A stretch of 64,000 nucleotides of DNA from Castor canadensis (GCF_047511655.1 NC_133398.1:108144332-108208331), one strand, 5' to 3'; shown: positions 11,771 through 23,628, counted from the first letter of the stretch. Numbers and translations are program-made. Notes: generated from the sequence alone by a model not told the origin.

Positions 11771-11919
11771 TTTAACTTGTAACTTTGTCATGATTCTTCA
11801 TTTAATCTCTGTCATGAAGAAAAAATTTCTTTAATCAATAGCATCTACTCTAATTACTTTTTAAAATGTCATGGATTATGTCATCAATGCTATGTGTCTA
11901 TGGATGAAAGTGGACTCAC

Positions 11920-12108
11920 CTTTTTGACTTCATACTTAATAGCAAGTTTGATGTGACTCAATGAAGCTTTATGCCTGTGCACCTCCAGAGGCTCCATGGA
12001 TTCTAGATCTCCATTCAGAATGGCTTCCACCTCCTCTGAGTCCTGGCACAGATCGAGTACACCCACAACAAAGCCTTTGCATTGCATGGAGAGCTTCCTG
12101 TAGTCATT
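11920..12108 (-). pseudogene. TRPC3: TRPC3-like exon 3
   Basis: This 189-nt exon encodes 63 residues in phase 0, codons 257-319 of the short TRPC3 isoform. Motifs are [12 protein letters not shown], then [20 protein letters not shown] and [10 protein letters not shown]. On the minus strand the acceptor is TTGTTTTTAG before AATGAC, and the donor is AAAAAG followed by GTGAGT, both good. The frame is open. Against human and mouse TRPC3 it has Gly for Asp (CKG/CKD), Gln for Arg (CQDS/CRDS), Met for Ala (ESMEP) and His-Ile for Arg-Val (SHIKL/SRVKL). That is many changes for a very conserved stretch and suggests relaxed constraint. It lies outside the duplicated unit, so only one copy is in the window. 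Taken alone it could pass as a functional exon; the neighbouring exons are broken. Confidence 0.92.
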
Positions 12109-12332
12109 CTAAAAACAAGGTTTTGTGTTTAGTGCAAGAATTTCCCCTAACTCAATGGAAAATGTGTAGTATATATGTGGATTAGAAAACTGTGTTGATT
12201 CTTCTTGGTAGGAAGCTCCTTGCAAGGCTTGCTGAGTTACATACAGGCCACATTTCCCCACCAGAAGCCAATCTAGGTTCCTTTCTGCAACCTGCCCAAC
12301 CATATGAAACAGCTCTGAAAACAGTATGCACC

Positions 12333-12697
12333 TGCACTTATATGTAGAATCTAAAAACTGTTGAATGCTTAGAAATGAAGAATCAAATGGTGGTTAGCCA
12401 AAGACTGGAATTGGGGAAGGAATGGAGAGATATTGGTCAAAGGGTGTAAAGTTTCAGTTAAAGATGAGGAATGAAGTTTTGAAATCTGTGGGGTAGCACA
12501 GTGACAACAGTAACAATAATGTACCATATACTTCAAAAATGCTCAGGTGATATTTTAAATGTCACACCACAAAAAATGATAAGTGAGGTGACAGACATGT
12601 TAATTTACTTTATTTAACCATTCTATATTGTACACACGAATCCAACCATTACATGGTACCCCCCTAAATATATACAATTATGATTTGTCAATTAAAA
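12333..12697 (+). mobile_element. Old LINE-1 3' end (L1MA-like)
   Basis: It follows the mammalian L1M 3' end in order: 'cacttatatgtagaatctaa', 'ggtcaaagggtgtaaagttt', 'atgtcacaccacaaaaaatg', 'aaatatatacaattatgatt' and 'tgtcaattaaaa'. It lacks an obvious ORF and is a fragment of an ancient insertion. Its 3' end is where an ID-like SINE begins. Confidence 0.8.
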
Positions 12698-12698
12698 G

Positions 12699-12800
12699 TT
12701 GTAGCCGGAGACATAACTCAGTGGTAGAGTGCTTGCTTAGCATGTACCTGGCTTTTACTTCAATCCATAGCACTGCAAAAATAAAAAATAAAAATTTAAA
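12699..12800 (+). repeat. ID-like (tRNA-derived) SINE
   Basis: It reads 'gtagccggagacataactca', 'gtggtagagtgcttgcttag' and 'catgtacctgg', then 'ttcaatccatagcac' and an A-rich tail with AAAAATAAAAA. Box A (gtggtagagtg) and box B (cttcaatcc) of an RNA polymerase III promoter are recognisable. This is the simple tRNA-Ala-derived form, not the composite. Confidence 0.85.
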
Positions 12801-13642
12801 TTTACTCAAGAAAAAGTGGTATGCATTCAAGTCACTGGTTTGTATTAAGTGATGTTGGCTAAATGCCCATGGTGACAAACCAAAGGATCAGAAACAGTTT
12901 TATCTCTTTTGTACAAACAACAGTTACTTTAAAGCTAAACTAAGACCATTTCTATAATGGAAAATTTTTCTAACATGGCAAATAACATAGAAGATTGACT
13001 ACGTGTGAAAATATTGTATCCAGTTTACTACCCCTTGCCTTGTTGGAGACATTGCTTCTGAAACCATAGTCTTCAGTCCAGCTGCAGCAGCAACAAAAGC
13101 AAAATCTCAGACTCTGCCCCAGATGTCCTGATGTAAAAACTGTGGAAGGACCCAGCAATCTGGCTCAACATACCTTTCAGGTGATTCTGATACAAGTTAG
13201 TGTTTAATAATAATTGTTTTATAAGTGGAAAGATGTGGATGGGTACTCATCTGTATAAAGAGGCTTTTTCTTGGTTTGTCTGAAGGGCATTTTATCATGC
13301 CCTGCAGAACTGGAAAGAGAGAAGTGTCTGATTATATGTTATGGAATTCTCAAGGGTTGCAGAATATCAGTACCTGAGAGAAAACTTTCCAGGCCACTGG
13401 AACTAACACTTTGCTAAAAATAATCTGTGAATTTTTCATTTCATTTGCATATTTCCATAGTGCCAAGGACTTGGTAGTGCTCACTGTTGCTTCTGAAGGG
13501 AGCTCTATTTCTAGTCCGTTGGTTCCAGCTGAGGTGCCAGTGACCAGCTCTTGGGAAAGTGTCTCACTTTTGGAAACCCCAGTTCTACCTCTGTGACCTT
13601 CATTAAAATTCTAGCCCATTAAGAAAGTGAGCCAGATAATTT

Positions 13643-14097
13643 TTTTTAGTTAGACAATAAAATGTAATGAATGCTTTTAATACAAACTGCTATAGGCAGA
13701 TACTGTCTACACAGCCTCTGCTTGCAAACTAGGAACAAGCTGAATTCCATAAAAGAAAGTTTTCTTTTTTTTTCATTTTTCTTTTATTATTCATATGTTC
13801 ATACAAGGCTTGGTTCATTTCTCCCCCCTGCCTCCACCCCCTCCCTTACCACCCACTCCGCCCCCTCCCTCTCCCCCGCCCCAATACCCAACAGAAACTA
13901 TTTTGCCCTTATTTCTAATTTTGTTGTAGAGAGAGTATAAGCAATAATAGGAAGGAACAAGGGTTTTTGCTGGTTGAGATAAGGATAGCTATACAGGGCA
14001 TTGACTCACATTGATTTCCTGTGTGTGGGTGTTACCTTCTAGGTTAATTCTTTTTGATCTAACCTTTTCTCTAGTACCTGTTCCCCTTTTCCTATTT
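13643..14097 (-). mobile_element. 5'-truncated LINE-1 with possible 3' transduction
   Basis: An exact 14-bp direct repeat, GAGCCAGATAATTT, flanks the element at 13629-13642 and 14098-14111. Reading the minus strand, 14097 down to about 13770 is L1 3' UTR shared with the element at 33818-34318, ending in an A-rich run near 13785-13765. About 120 bp of non-L1 sequence follows, then an ATTAAA signal near 13680 and a second A-run at the target-site repeat. That arrangement fits read-through past the L1 poly(A) site. The transduction reading is inference; the insertion itself is well supported. Confidence 0.72.
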
Positions 14098-15060
14098 GAG
14101 CCAGATAATTTAATTAGGTACACTGGAGGAAAATCGAATTCCTTACTTCAACATATTCTGAGATACCATGTGTGTCTATATAACCAAGTAATAGCACAGC
14201 AGAATTTCTGGACTTCTAAAAATCATACTTCAAAACAAAACTGAAGGATTACAATTCTCTTCCCTTAAATAATTAATTTGATTTGGTAGGTAAAACCATA
14301 TCACCAACTAAAATAAACAAGAAGAGCAGAGAGAGAATGTTTAAAGACTACATGGATTAGAATAGTTTCCATTTCAGATATCAGAAATTCAGATAAAGAA
14401 CAGTTACAGTTAATCCTTTTTCCCTCATAAGGGAATGGATACAATGAATACAGCTTCAGTCTTTGGCTTCCATTCAAGTTGATGCCATGCAACTGATAAA
14501 ATTAATAAAATGTTCAGACTCTGGTTTCTATGCAGAGTGTCAGTTAAATATCCATCTGCCTTCCATTCCTGAAAGACTAATGAAATATTTTATTATACTG
14601 TACAGAAATATTAAATCCATGCCTGTTCCTATATAAAGCTCCCTTTTTAATATAGCTTTTTATATAAAATTTTTTCATGTTACTCTTCAGGTCCAACTAT
14701 TTTGTGAGATTTGGCACAACATAGGATCACCATTTCTCCATTGATCAGAAATAAAAGAGGCTACTTTCCATGCTTTGAAGAAAACTTACTACTCACGCCT
14801 GCAGTAATACATAATGACTCAATACCTTTTAAAATTATAATTTACAAACTGTACAGTTTTAAAGAAAGCTGTGTATTTTCCACATGCAGGGAAAAATCAG
14901 TAAAGAAACAAGTAAAATATGATAATCAATACATGTTACAAGAACAATGCTTTGACTTCATAACAATTTACATTTCCTGCTGGAAGATGTTTGTTACCCA
15001 AATGCAGAAAGCAATCAGAGCTGGAGATAATGGTGATTTTTTAAACATGGGTCTACTATG

Positions 15061-15142
15061 ATACATAGGCTGGTGTCGAACTCCTGGACTCAGCCTCCCA
15101 AGTAACTGGGACCATAGGCACCTGCTACTGTGCCTGGCTAAT
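15061..15142 (-). repeat. B1/7SL-like SINE fragment at the duplication boundary
   Basis: Antisense B1/Alu phrases are seen: 'aggctggtgtcgaactcctg', 'actcagcctcccaagtaact' and 'gggaccataggcacctgcta', closing with 'ctgtgcctggcta'. The left edge of the duplicated unit (15113) falls inside it. Copy 2 keeps only the last ~30 bp (40874-40903). Confidence 0.7.
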
Positions 15143-15649
15143 GATGATTTATTTTATTTCAGTCCTGGGCATTTTTTAAACCTATTCAGAGCTCCAGTGA
15201 AAGATGCAAAGCTTTAGCTACATACAGCTTTTCCTCTGATGCAAAAGTAACTATCCATCTAAAGTCTGCACTGACTGTTAGGTCCACCACAAGGTCCTGC
15301 CTCATGTGGTTTCATAGCTCAGACCAAATAATGAAGAAACTAAATTCGTCTCAATCGAGTTACTTAATGGTCTTCATGGTATCACTGTTCTGGTGTCATG
15401 GCCCTCCACAAAGTTAGCAGGTAGACCTACTGCATAGAATACAGAGCAGGAACTCAAAACCCCAAGGTCCTGCTCAAGCCCAAAGAAGAACAATCAATGA
15501 AGTTTAGTCTCACCACAACCTGTCTACTCCTCTTTTAACATATATGGATTAATCTCCATTCTGGTTCCTTTTCATCCTAAAGAGGAAAATTGAAATTGAA
15601 CTGTATCCAGGCTTGATTCTATAGGGCCTTTTCTCTAACAGCAAAAGAG

Positions 15650-15872
15650 TCAGGGTAGTGTAGTGACTAAAAGCATAGATTCTGAAACCAGACTTCCTGG
15701 GTTCAAATACTGCTTCTGTCACTTACCAGCTGTGTAATGTTGTAGGATTTACTTAACCCCTCTCATGAGAAAAATTCTACTTTAAATTGGTACTATGAGG
15801 ATTACATGCTTACAGAATGCTTGGTACACATAAAGTAGTATAGAAGTGCTTCAAAATGATCAGGAATATTAT
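15650..15872 (+). repeat. MIR element
   Basis: It shows MIR core order: 'gtgtagtgactaaaagcata', 'gattctgaaaccagacttcc', 'tgggttcaaatactgcttct', 'cacttaccagctgtgtaatg', then 'aggattacatgcttacagaa' and 'gcttggtacacataaagtag'. Almost full length and unusually readable for an element of this age. Confidence 0.9.
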
Positions 15873-18800
15873 TTTAGAAATTATACCTAGGATTGGGACT
15901 CAAGATTCTCAAATCCAGGTTTAGCAGATGGGACTTTGGGTATAGGCTTTGTTTTCTGACCTGTAAAATGAGAGGCCTATATATTCAGATGCTTCCTAGA
16001 GTCTCCCTCTGCTATAAAATGCTGTCCCGCTTTTTGTATAATATTCATTTTATCTTTCCTTATAGCTCTACTGTGACATGAGTTGAAACTGCTTTTCTAC
16101 TTTAAGGCAAGGAATACTGAGGTACAGGGAAGGCACATGGCCTTGTTTTCTGTTTTGTTTTATTTTGTTACAAAAAGAGTGCACCATGGGCTCAGTCAGA
16201 ATTAGGAAATTTCAGTTTGCACTTTGAAGTTGTAATAAATGGCTGGCTTCCTGAGCACTGACATTTGGATGATTAGACATGGAGCCCATCCTGTCCAATA
16301 CTCTGATCCTCAGACAACATTTACACATCCAAGATACTTCTCTAATAACCTATCACTGGGCTATCCTCCATACGTTTATCTAAATCTATATCCTTGAATG
16401 TTTGACCTCTGTGAGTAACAACCTTTGTATATTTTCAGCACTGTGCCTACTGTGTTCTTCAAAGAACTTTGAAAACTGCACAGTGGCTGAAAATCTATTC
16501 TGAAGCACCCATATGAAGGCAATTTCAGGGGTGAGATATTAGATATGACAGACCATTAATAAAATAGGTATATGTGTCTGAAAAGGAAAAAAATCACCTC
16601 TTTTTTCACTAGGGAGCACATTATCTATCTTTTCATTTCAAGGCTGGTACTTTGAGCTCCAAGTTCCTATGGAGAAAGAATATAGCAAACACCATGGAAC
16701 AGGGCAAATTAGGTCACCTGCTTTCCTCAGAAATGAACTTCACTTTCCCTGCCCTTTCAGAGCACAGAGTCTCTGGGTCAGTGCTTGAAGCGCTATTTTC
16801 TCTGTCTGTCTAAAGCCCTGCTGGATGGACCCAAGGATGGGATGAGAGGGCAGAGGGGTGAAAGAAGGGCAGATGAGAAAGGATCAACAAGGACAGGAGA
16901 GAAGTGGGAAGAAAAGGCACATCCAGCTGGCGGGGGGGGGGGAAGACTCACAGTCTTTTCAGACTATAACTTCTGACAAACTGTCCTAAAATGAGCCCAG
17001 AGAGGGTTATACCTATTCAAATGCTTGCCATATAATCCAAAGAGGGGACGGTGAGATTCAGAAGATTTCACATATCCTTAGCTTAATGGGCTCTCCCTCC
17101 TTTTGTCTTCTATTTTTGCTTCTTACTTATGATATTTTCCCACCTTGAAAGGTTTTCAGAGACAACTCTTCATGTCAGAGTAAAGGAGAATCTAAGCATA
17201 ACTAATATGGATATAGCTAGCTTCAGGGGAAAACTATGAATAACAAATTCTCTTACCATGGCTTCACTGAGATGACTTCTCTGGGTAGAATTGCAAACAT
17301 CTCCATCTTTAGTAAATTTTAAAACATAACATTAGAAAATGTTCCCTTTTATAGGATTTCTTTTGCAAAATTTCAATATATACCAAGGAAAGGATGTGAA
17401 AATAATGTCTGTGTGACATTTGAAATAACAGGCAAATAAATTTGAATTGTTTTTATCACTGTCTCAAAAGCAAAGAAGTGATTTTTAGAATTATTTTGCC
17501 CAAATACTTTTCTACTATCTATAACCAATTTGAAATTGTCAACTTGCTCTGTATGAGTTCTGTCTGCAAAAATTTTTATGCTGAGTCCAAGGAAATATTT
17601 ATTTTCAAATTCCACATAATAAATGCCTTTAAAGGGAGTAGATACAACGTGATACTTGTTTTCTTCATTGTATTCGCCAAAATTTTTTACAATAAATATA
17701 TGTAGCTTTTGCATCAGAAAATGTTTTAATGGATTAACAAGATTATTACATTAAGGCCAGCTCTCCACCAGGACATAATGAGTGTTGATGAATATGTAGG
17801 GAAGTTGGTGTGGATGGAAAGGGGAGAGAAGACCACTTTCCTACCATTTTATTGCAACCCCGGAGTTAAGTAGATTTTCCTTCACCTGACTTATATTACT
17901 TCTTGCATTTTAATAAAGCTCATTTAAATATGAAAAACTATATTCAGATGTGAAAGGCAGAATAGCTACTCTTTCTGGGATCTGACACTACAATATTAAA
18001 CTAAAAAGATTAACTCAGCAACCAGAAAATAATTCCAGGATTTGGTGTCTGCAATTGTCTTCTTAGGTGGAAAATGGGAGGTGGGAACCTTCTGAGAAGA
18101 GCTGATGGGTTTTTACCAGAACTCCAAAGTGTTCTTTTGCTCTAGATTTAATAACTAGAGACATTCAAATGCCCAGAAGGATGTAGCAATTGAGTAAGAA
18201 ATAAAAATGGTCCTATCATAAATATATGACTTACTTTAATTAAATAAAATTGACTGGAAAAGAAAGATGTCTAGAAAAAATTTTTACTCATTATAAAAAC
18301 CCATTAAAGCAGAAGAAATAGTTCACTCATTTAAAAAAAATCCATATCTTTCTGGGTTAACCTGACATCTATGGCTTACCACTCTGAATATACAGTTGGA
18401 GAATTCGAGGAGAGACATTTGCCACATTCATAAATTGATTTTAATAGCATTGTATGTTGGTCTTTTGGCTCTTGATTCAAAAGGGATATACAGATGCTTG
18501 GGCCCACAAAGAGGCTTTCCAAGACTAACACTATTGCAGAGATGGAATAGGGAGTGGACTTGGTATTGCAGCACCTCTAGGGACAATGCACCCATTTAGG
18601 AGAATACAACAAACAAAACTATTACCACTTCTGTGTTGGGCACTGCCAAAAAAATAACTACAAACCAGGAGGAATAATTTGGAAAGGAGGTCACCCCAAA
18701 TCCCTCCTTTTGACATGTTTTTCTTTACTACTTACCCAGACACAGAGTGGCACCACAAGTGTAGCTTTCTGAACCAGGATATACACATGGCCAAAGTGAA

Positions 18801-18987
18801 TTTATCGCAGCTCTCCTTGGGGCAGTAACGGGCCAACTTCTGTGTGTGATATCATCACAGCCGCTCTGAAGGTGATTTAAAATCCACTGGGCAAAACTGA
18901 TTCCAGAGCAAACTAGGGAAGGGGCCAAACACCGGGGAAGTGGGTGAGTGCTCAGAGCAGAGCCGCCTGGTGGAGCGCAACGCTTAC

Positions 18988-19759
18988 CTTGAACTCCTTC
19001 TCTATGTTGGCCAGTTTGGCCAGTTCGTTGCTGAGCTCCAGGGCGTTGAGCACCTGGTCCTCGCTGGACAAGGACAGGTAAGCAGGGCTGGCTAGCCCCT
19101 TGTAGGCGTTGATCCTGGAGCGGGAGTGTCTGAAGGAGTCATGCCTCTGTTTCTCCATGCAGTCCCCGCATTTGCAGAAATAGTCGTGCGGGCGCTCGAT
19201 CCTGACGCCCTTCAGCAGCAGCATGCGTACCACCTCGTACTTCTGGCAGTGCGCAGCCAGGATGATTGGGGTGATGCAGGGCGAGAAGCGCGTACCGTCC
19301 TCGTCGTAGCCGTAGAAGTCGTCGTCCTGCAGGTCCTGCTCACAGGGGCTCAGGGTTAGGCGCTTGCTGGCCGCGAAGCCCGGGTGGTTGAGGATGGCCT
19401 CCACGATGCGCACTTAGCCCTTACTGATGGCCAGCAGCAGGGCGTCGCCGATGCGCGCCAGGTTCTCCTTTTTGAGCAGGAGCTCGGTCACCTCCAGGTG
19501 CTCATTGCCCACGGCCAGCTGCAGCGCGTTCTGGCCCATGTAGTCCACGCAGTTGACGTTGAGCTTCTTGGACTCCTCCAGCATCTTGCGCACCACGGGG
19601 ATGTTGCCGTACTCGGCAGCGTCCAGGAAGCGCTCCTCCTCTGCTGTGAGGCTCATGCCCCGGTCATTGAACATGAAGGCCGGACCTCGGGCGGCCTGTC
19701 GCCGGCCCTTCTCCCGCATCACCGTCATGCGCCTCAGGGACGGGCTTCCTTCCATGGAG
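18988..19759 (-). pseudogene. TRPC3: TRPC3-like exon 2, copy 1, with nonsense codon 114
   Basis: In TRPC3 this exon encodes the cytoplasmic N-terminus with the ankyrin-repeat region. The acceptor CTACTGATCAG precedes CTCC and ATG at 19755, the start of the short isoform ([20 protein letters not shown]). The donor is GAGTTCAAG followed by GTAAGC. The exon is 772 nt, 256 codons after the ATG. Recognisable stretches include [60 protein letters not shown] and [19 protein letters not shown]. Codon 114 is TAA (19414-19416) where TRPC3 has Tyr in ISKGYVRIVE, a single C-to-A change. Other departures from human and mouse are Cys for Asp (SPCITP), Gly for Ala ([10 protein letters not shown]), Arg for Ser (DSFRHSR) and Gln/Asn for Pro/Thr (EDQVLNALE). 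The rest of the frame is intact, so inactivation looks young. The first coding exon of the long isoform was not found. Confidence 0.93.
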
Positions 19760-20156
19760 CTGATCAGTAGAGATAAGAAAACAACTCAACTGGAGGGCAT
19801 GTGGCTTTCTTCTGCCTATCACAGCACCCACTGAAGAGCCCCTGCAGGTGGATCAGACTGACCCCAGATTCACCATTGGGCTGCTGGACACGGAAGAATA
19901 GCTTTGGCTTTCCAAACAACAGCTCCTGTTCTCTAGAAAATGGCATTCAGAGGGAGTAATACTAAAATGATACCACACACCTATCCCTCCGTTGCGACCC
20001 TGGTAAGGAGGGTACCTTGCGGTAATAATGTGACTCCTGCTCTTAAAAATTGTGGAAGTAGACGCAAATGGGTAGTGGGCACCAAGGCAACAGGCTAGAA
20101 GCTAATGTTTTTCAAGAATTAGGACAGAACCCCCTCCTCAAGTCATTGGACATTTT

Positions 20157-20160
<4 letters not shown>

Positions 20161-20210
<50 letters not shown>
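20161..20210. repeat. (GA)25 microsatellite, copy 1
   Basis: Twenty-five uninterrupted GA units. Copy 2 has 26. It is the only length difference found between the duplicate blocks. Confidence 0.97.
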
Positions 20211-20212
<2 letters not shown>

Positions 20213-21042
20213 CAGTATATTTAGCCCAAGTTATCAAGCTTGAATGCGCTGAGTTCCAAAAAATTTTAACAGAATTACTTTTTCAAACGACTCAGACATG
20301 ACTTAGCAAATATAAAATTCAAGCATCAATTTACTTGATTCAAAAATCACTGTTTTTATAATATGAATCGTTTAATTACCAATACTATATATTTAACGTT
20401 TGAAGGAAAAGAATATGGTTTTAAAAGCATTAGTGTGGTTTTTTTTGTGTGTCTGTTAATTGTATATCCAGAACAATGTGCACTAAAATCCTAACACCAA
20501 CCACATCAGTTGAGATTTAACCGTATTGTAAGTCAAGTTCTTAACTGATGTGGGCAATGATTTGAGTTCACATCTTAATCTTTATGATGTTGGGCAATAA
20601 TTTCATTTCCTTGTGCTTCCTTACCCTATAAGGAAAAATGTAAATTTATCATGCTCTCTAGATTTTCCTCATAAGATTATGACTATTTTTAGAAAGTTTT
20701 TTTAAAAGAAATTCTGAGTCTCTGAAAAATGATGCAAAATAATCAATATAATTTTAACCTTGTGGTTATCTGTAATATCACAATGAGTGATAATATTTCA
20801 GTGGCTATTGAAATACTATACAAATATTGTGCAGCTCTGCACCTTTACCTTTATCCAGTTCCAAGATTCTTATTGATTAAAATGTTCAAAATAACTTCCT
20901 TTAAAAAGAATCTGTGATTGTTTCTTCTGGTTTCAGTTGCACCAAATGTTACCTGATAAAGCTTTTTTCACATTACTGACTTTTGAAGCAAACAAAGCAA
21001 AGTTAAAAGTGAATGGTAGAAAAGAAAATGCTTTATTTCTGT

Positions 21043-21044
<2 letters not shown>

Positions 21045-21080
<36 letters not shown>
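21045..21080. repeat. (AT)n microsatellite, copy 1
   Basis: An uninterrupted AT run of about 35 bp. The same length is present in copy 2 (46808-46843). Confidence 0.95.
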
Positions 21081-21081
<1 letters not shown>

Positions 21082-22127
21082 AAAATACTTCCTACTATTG
21101 AGAAAATCATATTCAAAGCATCAGGGTTGAAAATTCACCAAAGAGGACACTGGCTTCCTGGGGGCCTGGAGGCATACAACTCAATGAGGGCAGGCAGGAG
21201 GAATGAGGGTGGATTGTCAGTTCCCACTCAGGCCTCAGCCCTGCTCCCTGCTCCCTCCCCAACCAAGAGAGGAGCACAAAGGCTACCAGCAGAGGGTTTC
21301 TCAGATACAGAGGAAAGCTAATGTGGCCAGGCAAACCTGGGTCTTAGATAGGAGGAAACTGAAGTTTGCACAGAGGCTTGTTTATTTATTCAAGGGCAGT
21401 AGAGTCTGTGAGTGGTAGCCCATCCTAACTGTGCAATGGTGTCAGGTGATCAACTGACACCATGTTCATTGATACATATAAATATAAACATACATGCACC
21501 TACATGTAGTTAGCAACCTTAGAAAGCAAAGCAAAAGGGCAGGGAATATAGATCACTGGCAGAGTGCTTGCCACAAAAGCAATTTGAGTTTTCAATTGAC
21601 CTTACGAGGCTTTGGGGATCTGGACTGAGAAGCCACAAAGGAAGGGGAGCTTTGACCAGATTCTTCTTACACCCTTCTGCACATTTTGAATAGCTTTATC
21701 CATCATTAGAAAATTAGTATTTAAAATAAAATTGCTTCTAAATATTTATATGTTTTTATCTCATAGTTGATAACAAATTAAAATGTAAGTACTTTTGGCA
21801 ACCATTAGAATATAATCTTTCTGTGGTCAAATAAATGCCATATGTGTGGCTGTTATTAGTGGAACCCAGATGTGTGGTATGGAGGGCAGTGTGTAGAGTG
21901 GGGTATGTGGTAAGTGGTGTGTTGGGGGGAAAAGGAAGTGTTCAAGGCTGGGTGAGTGTGTGCAGGTATAATGATGATACTTGAGAAATAACATTCATTG
22001 AAGAGTATAGAAGAGAATCTCAAAATCTATGACAAGGGTTTTAAAGAAGTTTTATAAATATTATTATAAGTATGTTTTATTACTATTAATATTCTACTCA
22101 CGTCATTGTGTTATTTGTTTGCTTATT

Positions 22128-22325
22128 TATTTATTTTTGCACTACTGGGGTTTGAACTCAGGGCCTATACTTTGAGCCATCCCACCAGCCCTTTTTTGTG
22201 ATGGGTTTTTTTTTTGCGATGAGGTCTCTTGAACTAATTGTCCTGGCTGGCTTTGAACGGCAGTCTTCCTGATTTCTGCCTCCTGAGTAGCTAGGACTAC
22301 AGGCATGAGCCACTGGCTCCCAGCT
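22128..22325 (-). repeat. Composite SINE, antisense, copy 1
   Basis: Landmarks are 'gcactactggggtttgaact', 'tgagccatcccaccagccc', a T-rich linker, 'cctggctggctttgaacgg', 'gcctcctgagtagctaggac' and 'tacaggcatgagccactgg'. Both halves are present. Its style, with 'gggctggtgggatggctca' in sense, is what suggests a castorimorph rodent. Confidence 0.88.
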
Positions 22326-22332
22326 CATTGTG

Positions 22333-22361
22333 TTATTATTATTATTATTATTATTATTGTT
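22333..22361. repeat. (TTA)n microsatellite, copy 1
   Basis: About nine TTA units directly after the composite SINE. The same length is present in copy 2 (48096-48124). Confidence 0.9.
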
Positions 22362-23544
22362 TTTACTACTGAACTATAAGCTGGCACACTTCAAGTGGCT
22401 AGAATTTTCATGTGTATAAAATATTAACTTTTTGCTTCTACTGATAATATATTAACATTATCTGTGGTTAACGGACTATATCAATAACACAGAATATATA
22501 GGTAGGGTGTATCTAGCTATGAAATTCCAGTCTGTACTCAAATGGGTTGTCTTCAGGAAAATAAAAGCTTATTAAAGTGTCACATCTTAATGAAAGAGCT
22601 TTTTTATTTCATGGTAGTTACCACTTATAAAAAAAAATCCACCATTTCTCCCAAGAGAGAATTTGAGAATACTAGAGAGTGGTAGTTATGTGAACTTTTT
22701 CTTGCTATTTCTTAATACAGATAAAATTTTATTTTATATCCTCAAGGTATACAACATGGTAATATGGGATTTGTATAGGTAGCACAAAGGTTATTATAGT
22801 GAAGCAAATTAACACATCCATCATCTCACATAGTTACCCATTTTTCTTTTGATGAGAGCAGCTAAAATCCACTCATTCAGCATGAATCCCATACACAGTA
22901 TAATTTTATTACCTAGAGTCCTATGTTGTAGGTTAAATTTCTTAGTATTTTAAAGTTTTTAAAAAATATTTATTCTTTCAGAGTCTCTGCTTCCACATTG
23001 TGCATTTGAACTGAAATATCTGATTTCAGTTACTACCTAACATAAATCACATGAGTCATTTTCTGTCTTAAAAAGATTCTAACACTGAGTTAAGTGTGAA
23101 ATCAAATTTCTCATTCAGAACAAATTTATATTGCTATACAAGAGCTGACTTAATGCTACTTATCTTCATGGTAAGTCCACAATAGGAAGTGTATTTTTTC
23201 CTTTTAACTTTCCTTATTGTAGTAAATAAACTTCATTAATCTGGACTGAGGCAAATGGTCTGAGGCAACATTCAAATCACTCATGATGCATAAACATGGC
23301 TCCAATATCAGCTGGTCTTGGCAATGCATCACTTGTTGCATGAGAAATAAGGAAGGAATGAGGATGAGTAGGAGAAGATGCTGAACTCTAGTAATGCCAA
23401 TATTCAAATTTTTTTTCAGAAAATTTCCTCCTTTCAGAACTTTATGTAATGGGTCCATTTCATGCAGCACTACAAGAGTACATTCTGTAGGGTCTTTTTT
23501 CTGATAAAACCATTGGAGTACCACTGACTTAAAGTCGTATGTTC

Positions 23545-23628
23545 TAAGGTCTGGTAGAATTCATCTGCCTAGCAAGCACAAGGCCCTGAGTTCAAGCCCC
23601 ACTACTACCAAAAAAAATAAATAAATAG
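23545..23628 (+). repeat. tRNA-like SINE half, copy 1
   Basis: 'aggtctggtagaattcatct', 'gcctagcaagcacaaggccc' and 'tgagttcaagccccactact' are followed by an A-rich tail with AAATAAATAAATA. This is the tRNA-like half alone, in sense orientation. Confidence 0.8.

Larger units (their letters stand above)
393..11919 (-). other. TRPC3-like intron 3 (11.5 kb), repeat-rich
   Basis: This intron lies between the exon 3 donor (GTGAGT at its right end) and the exon 4 acceptor (left end). It holds the SINEs, the inverted LINE-1 and the MaLR LTRs listed separately. I recognise nothing in 530-985, 1290-1920, 4740-4910, 5225-5450, 6470-8245, 8800-10130, 10200-10650 and 11045-11590. A stretch at about 5460-5620, ending with a phrase like the MIR 3' end, may be an old MIR. 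About 4915-5110 looks like an L1 3' untranslated region in antisense, with a B1-like SINE beside it. No reading frame here looks protein-coding apart from L1 ORF2 debris. Confidence 0.75.
12109..18987 (-). other. TRPC3-like intron 2 (6.9 kb)
   Basis: This intron is bounded by GTAAGC after exon 2 and TTTTTAG before exon 3. It contains an old L1 tail, an ID-like SINE, an L1 with a possible transduction, a B1-like fragment holding the duplication breakpoint (15113) and a MIR. I recognise nothing in 12800-13628, 14112-15050 and 15880-18980. A 113-codon minus-strand frame at 17373-17714 overlaps an open plus-strand frame in AT-rich DNA and matches no family I know. Confidence 0.75.

Noticed and set aside
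17373..17714. 113-codon minus-strand reading frame inside intron 2
   Set aside because: It looks somewhat protein-like but matches no family I know, sits in AT-rich DNA and is overlapped by an open plus-strand frame. No splice sites were evident. A cross-species alignment would settle it.
19126..19770. Plus-strand frames over exon 2 (up to 128 codons)
   Set aside because: These are antisense shadows of the GC-rich TRPC3-like exon 2.
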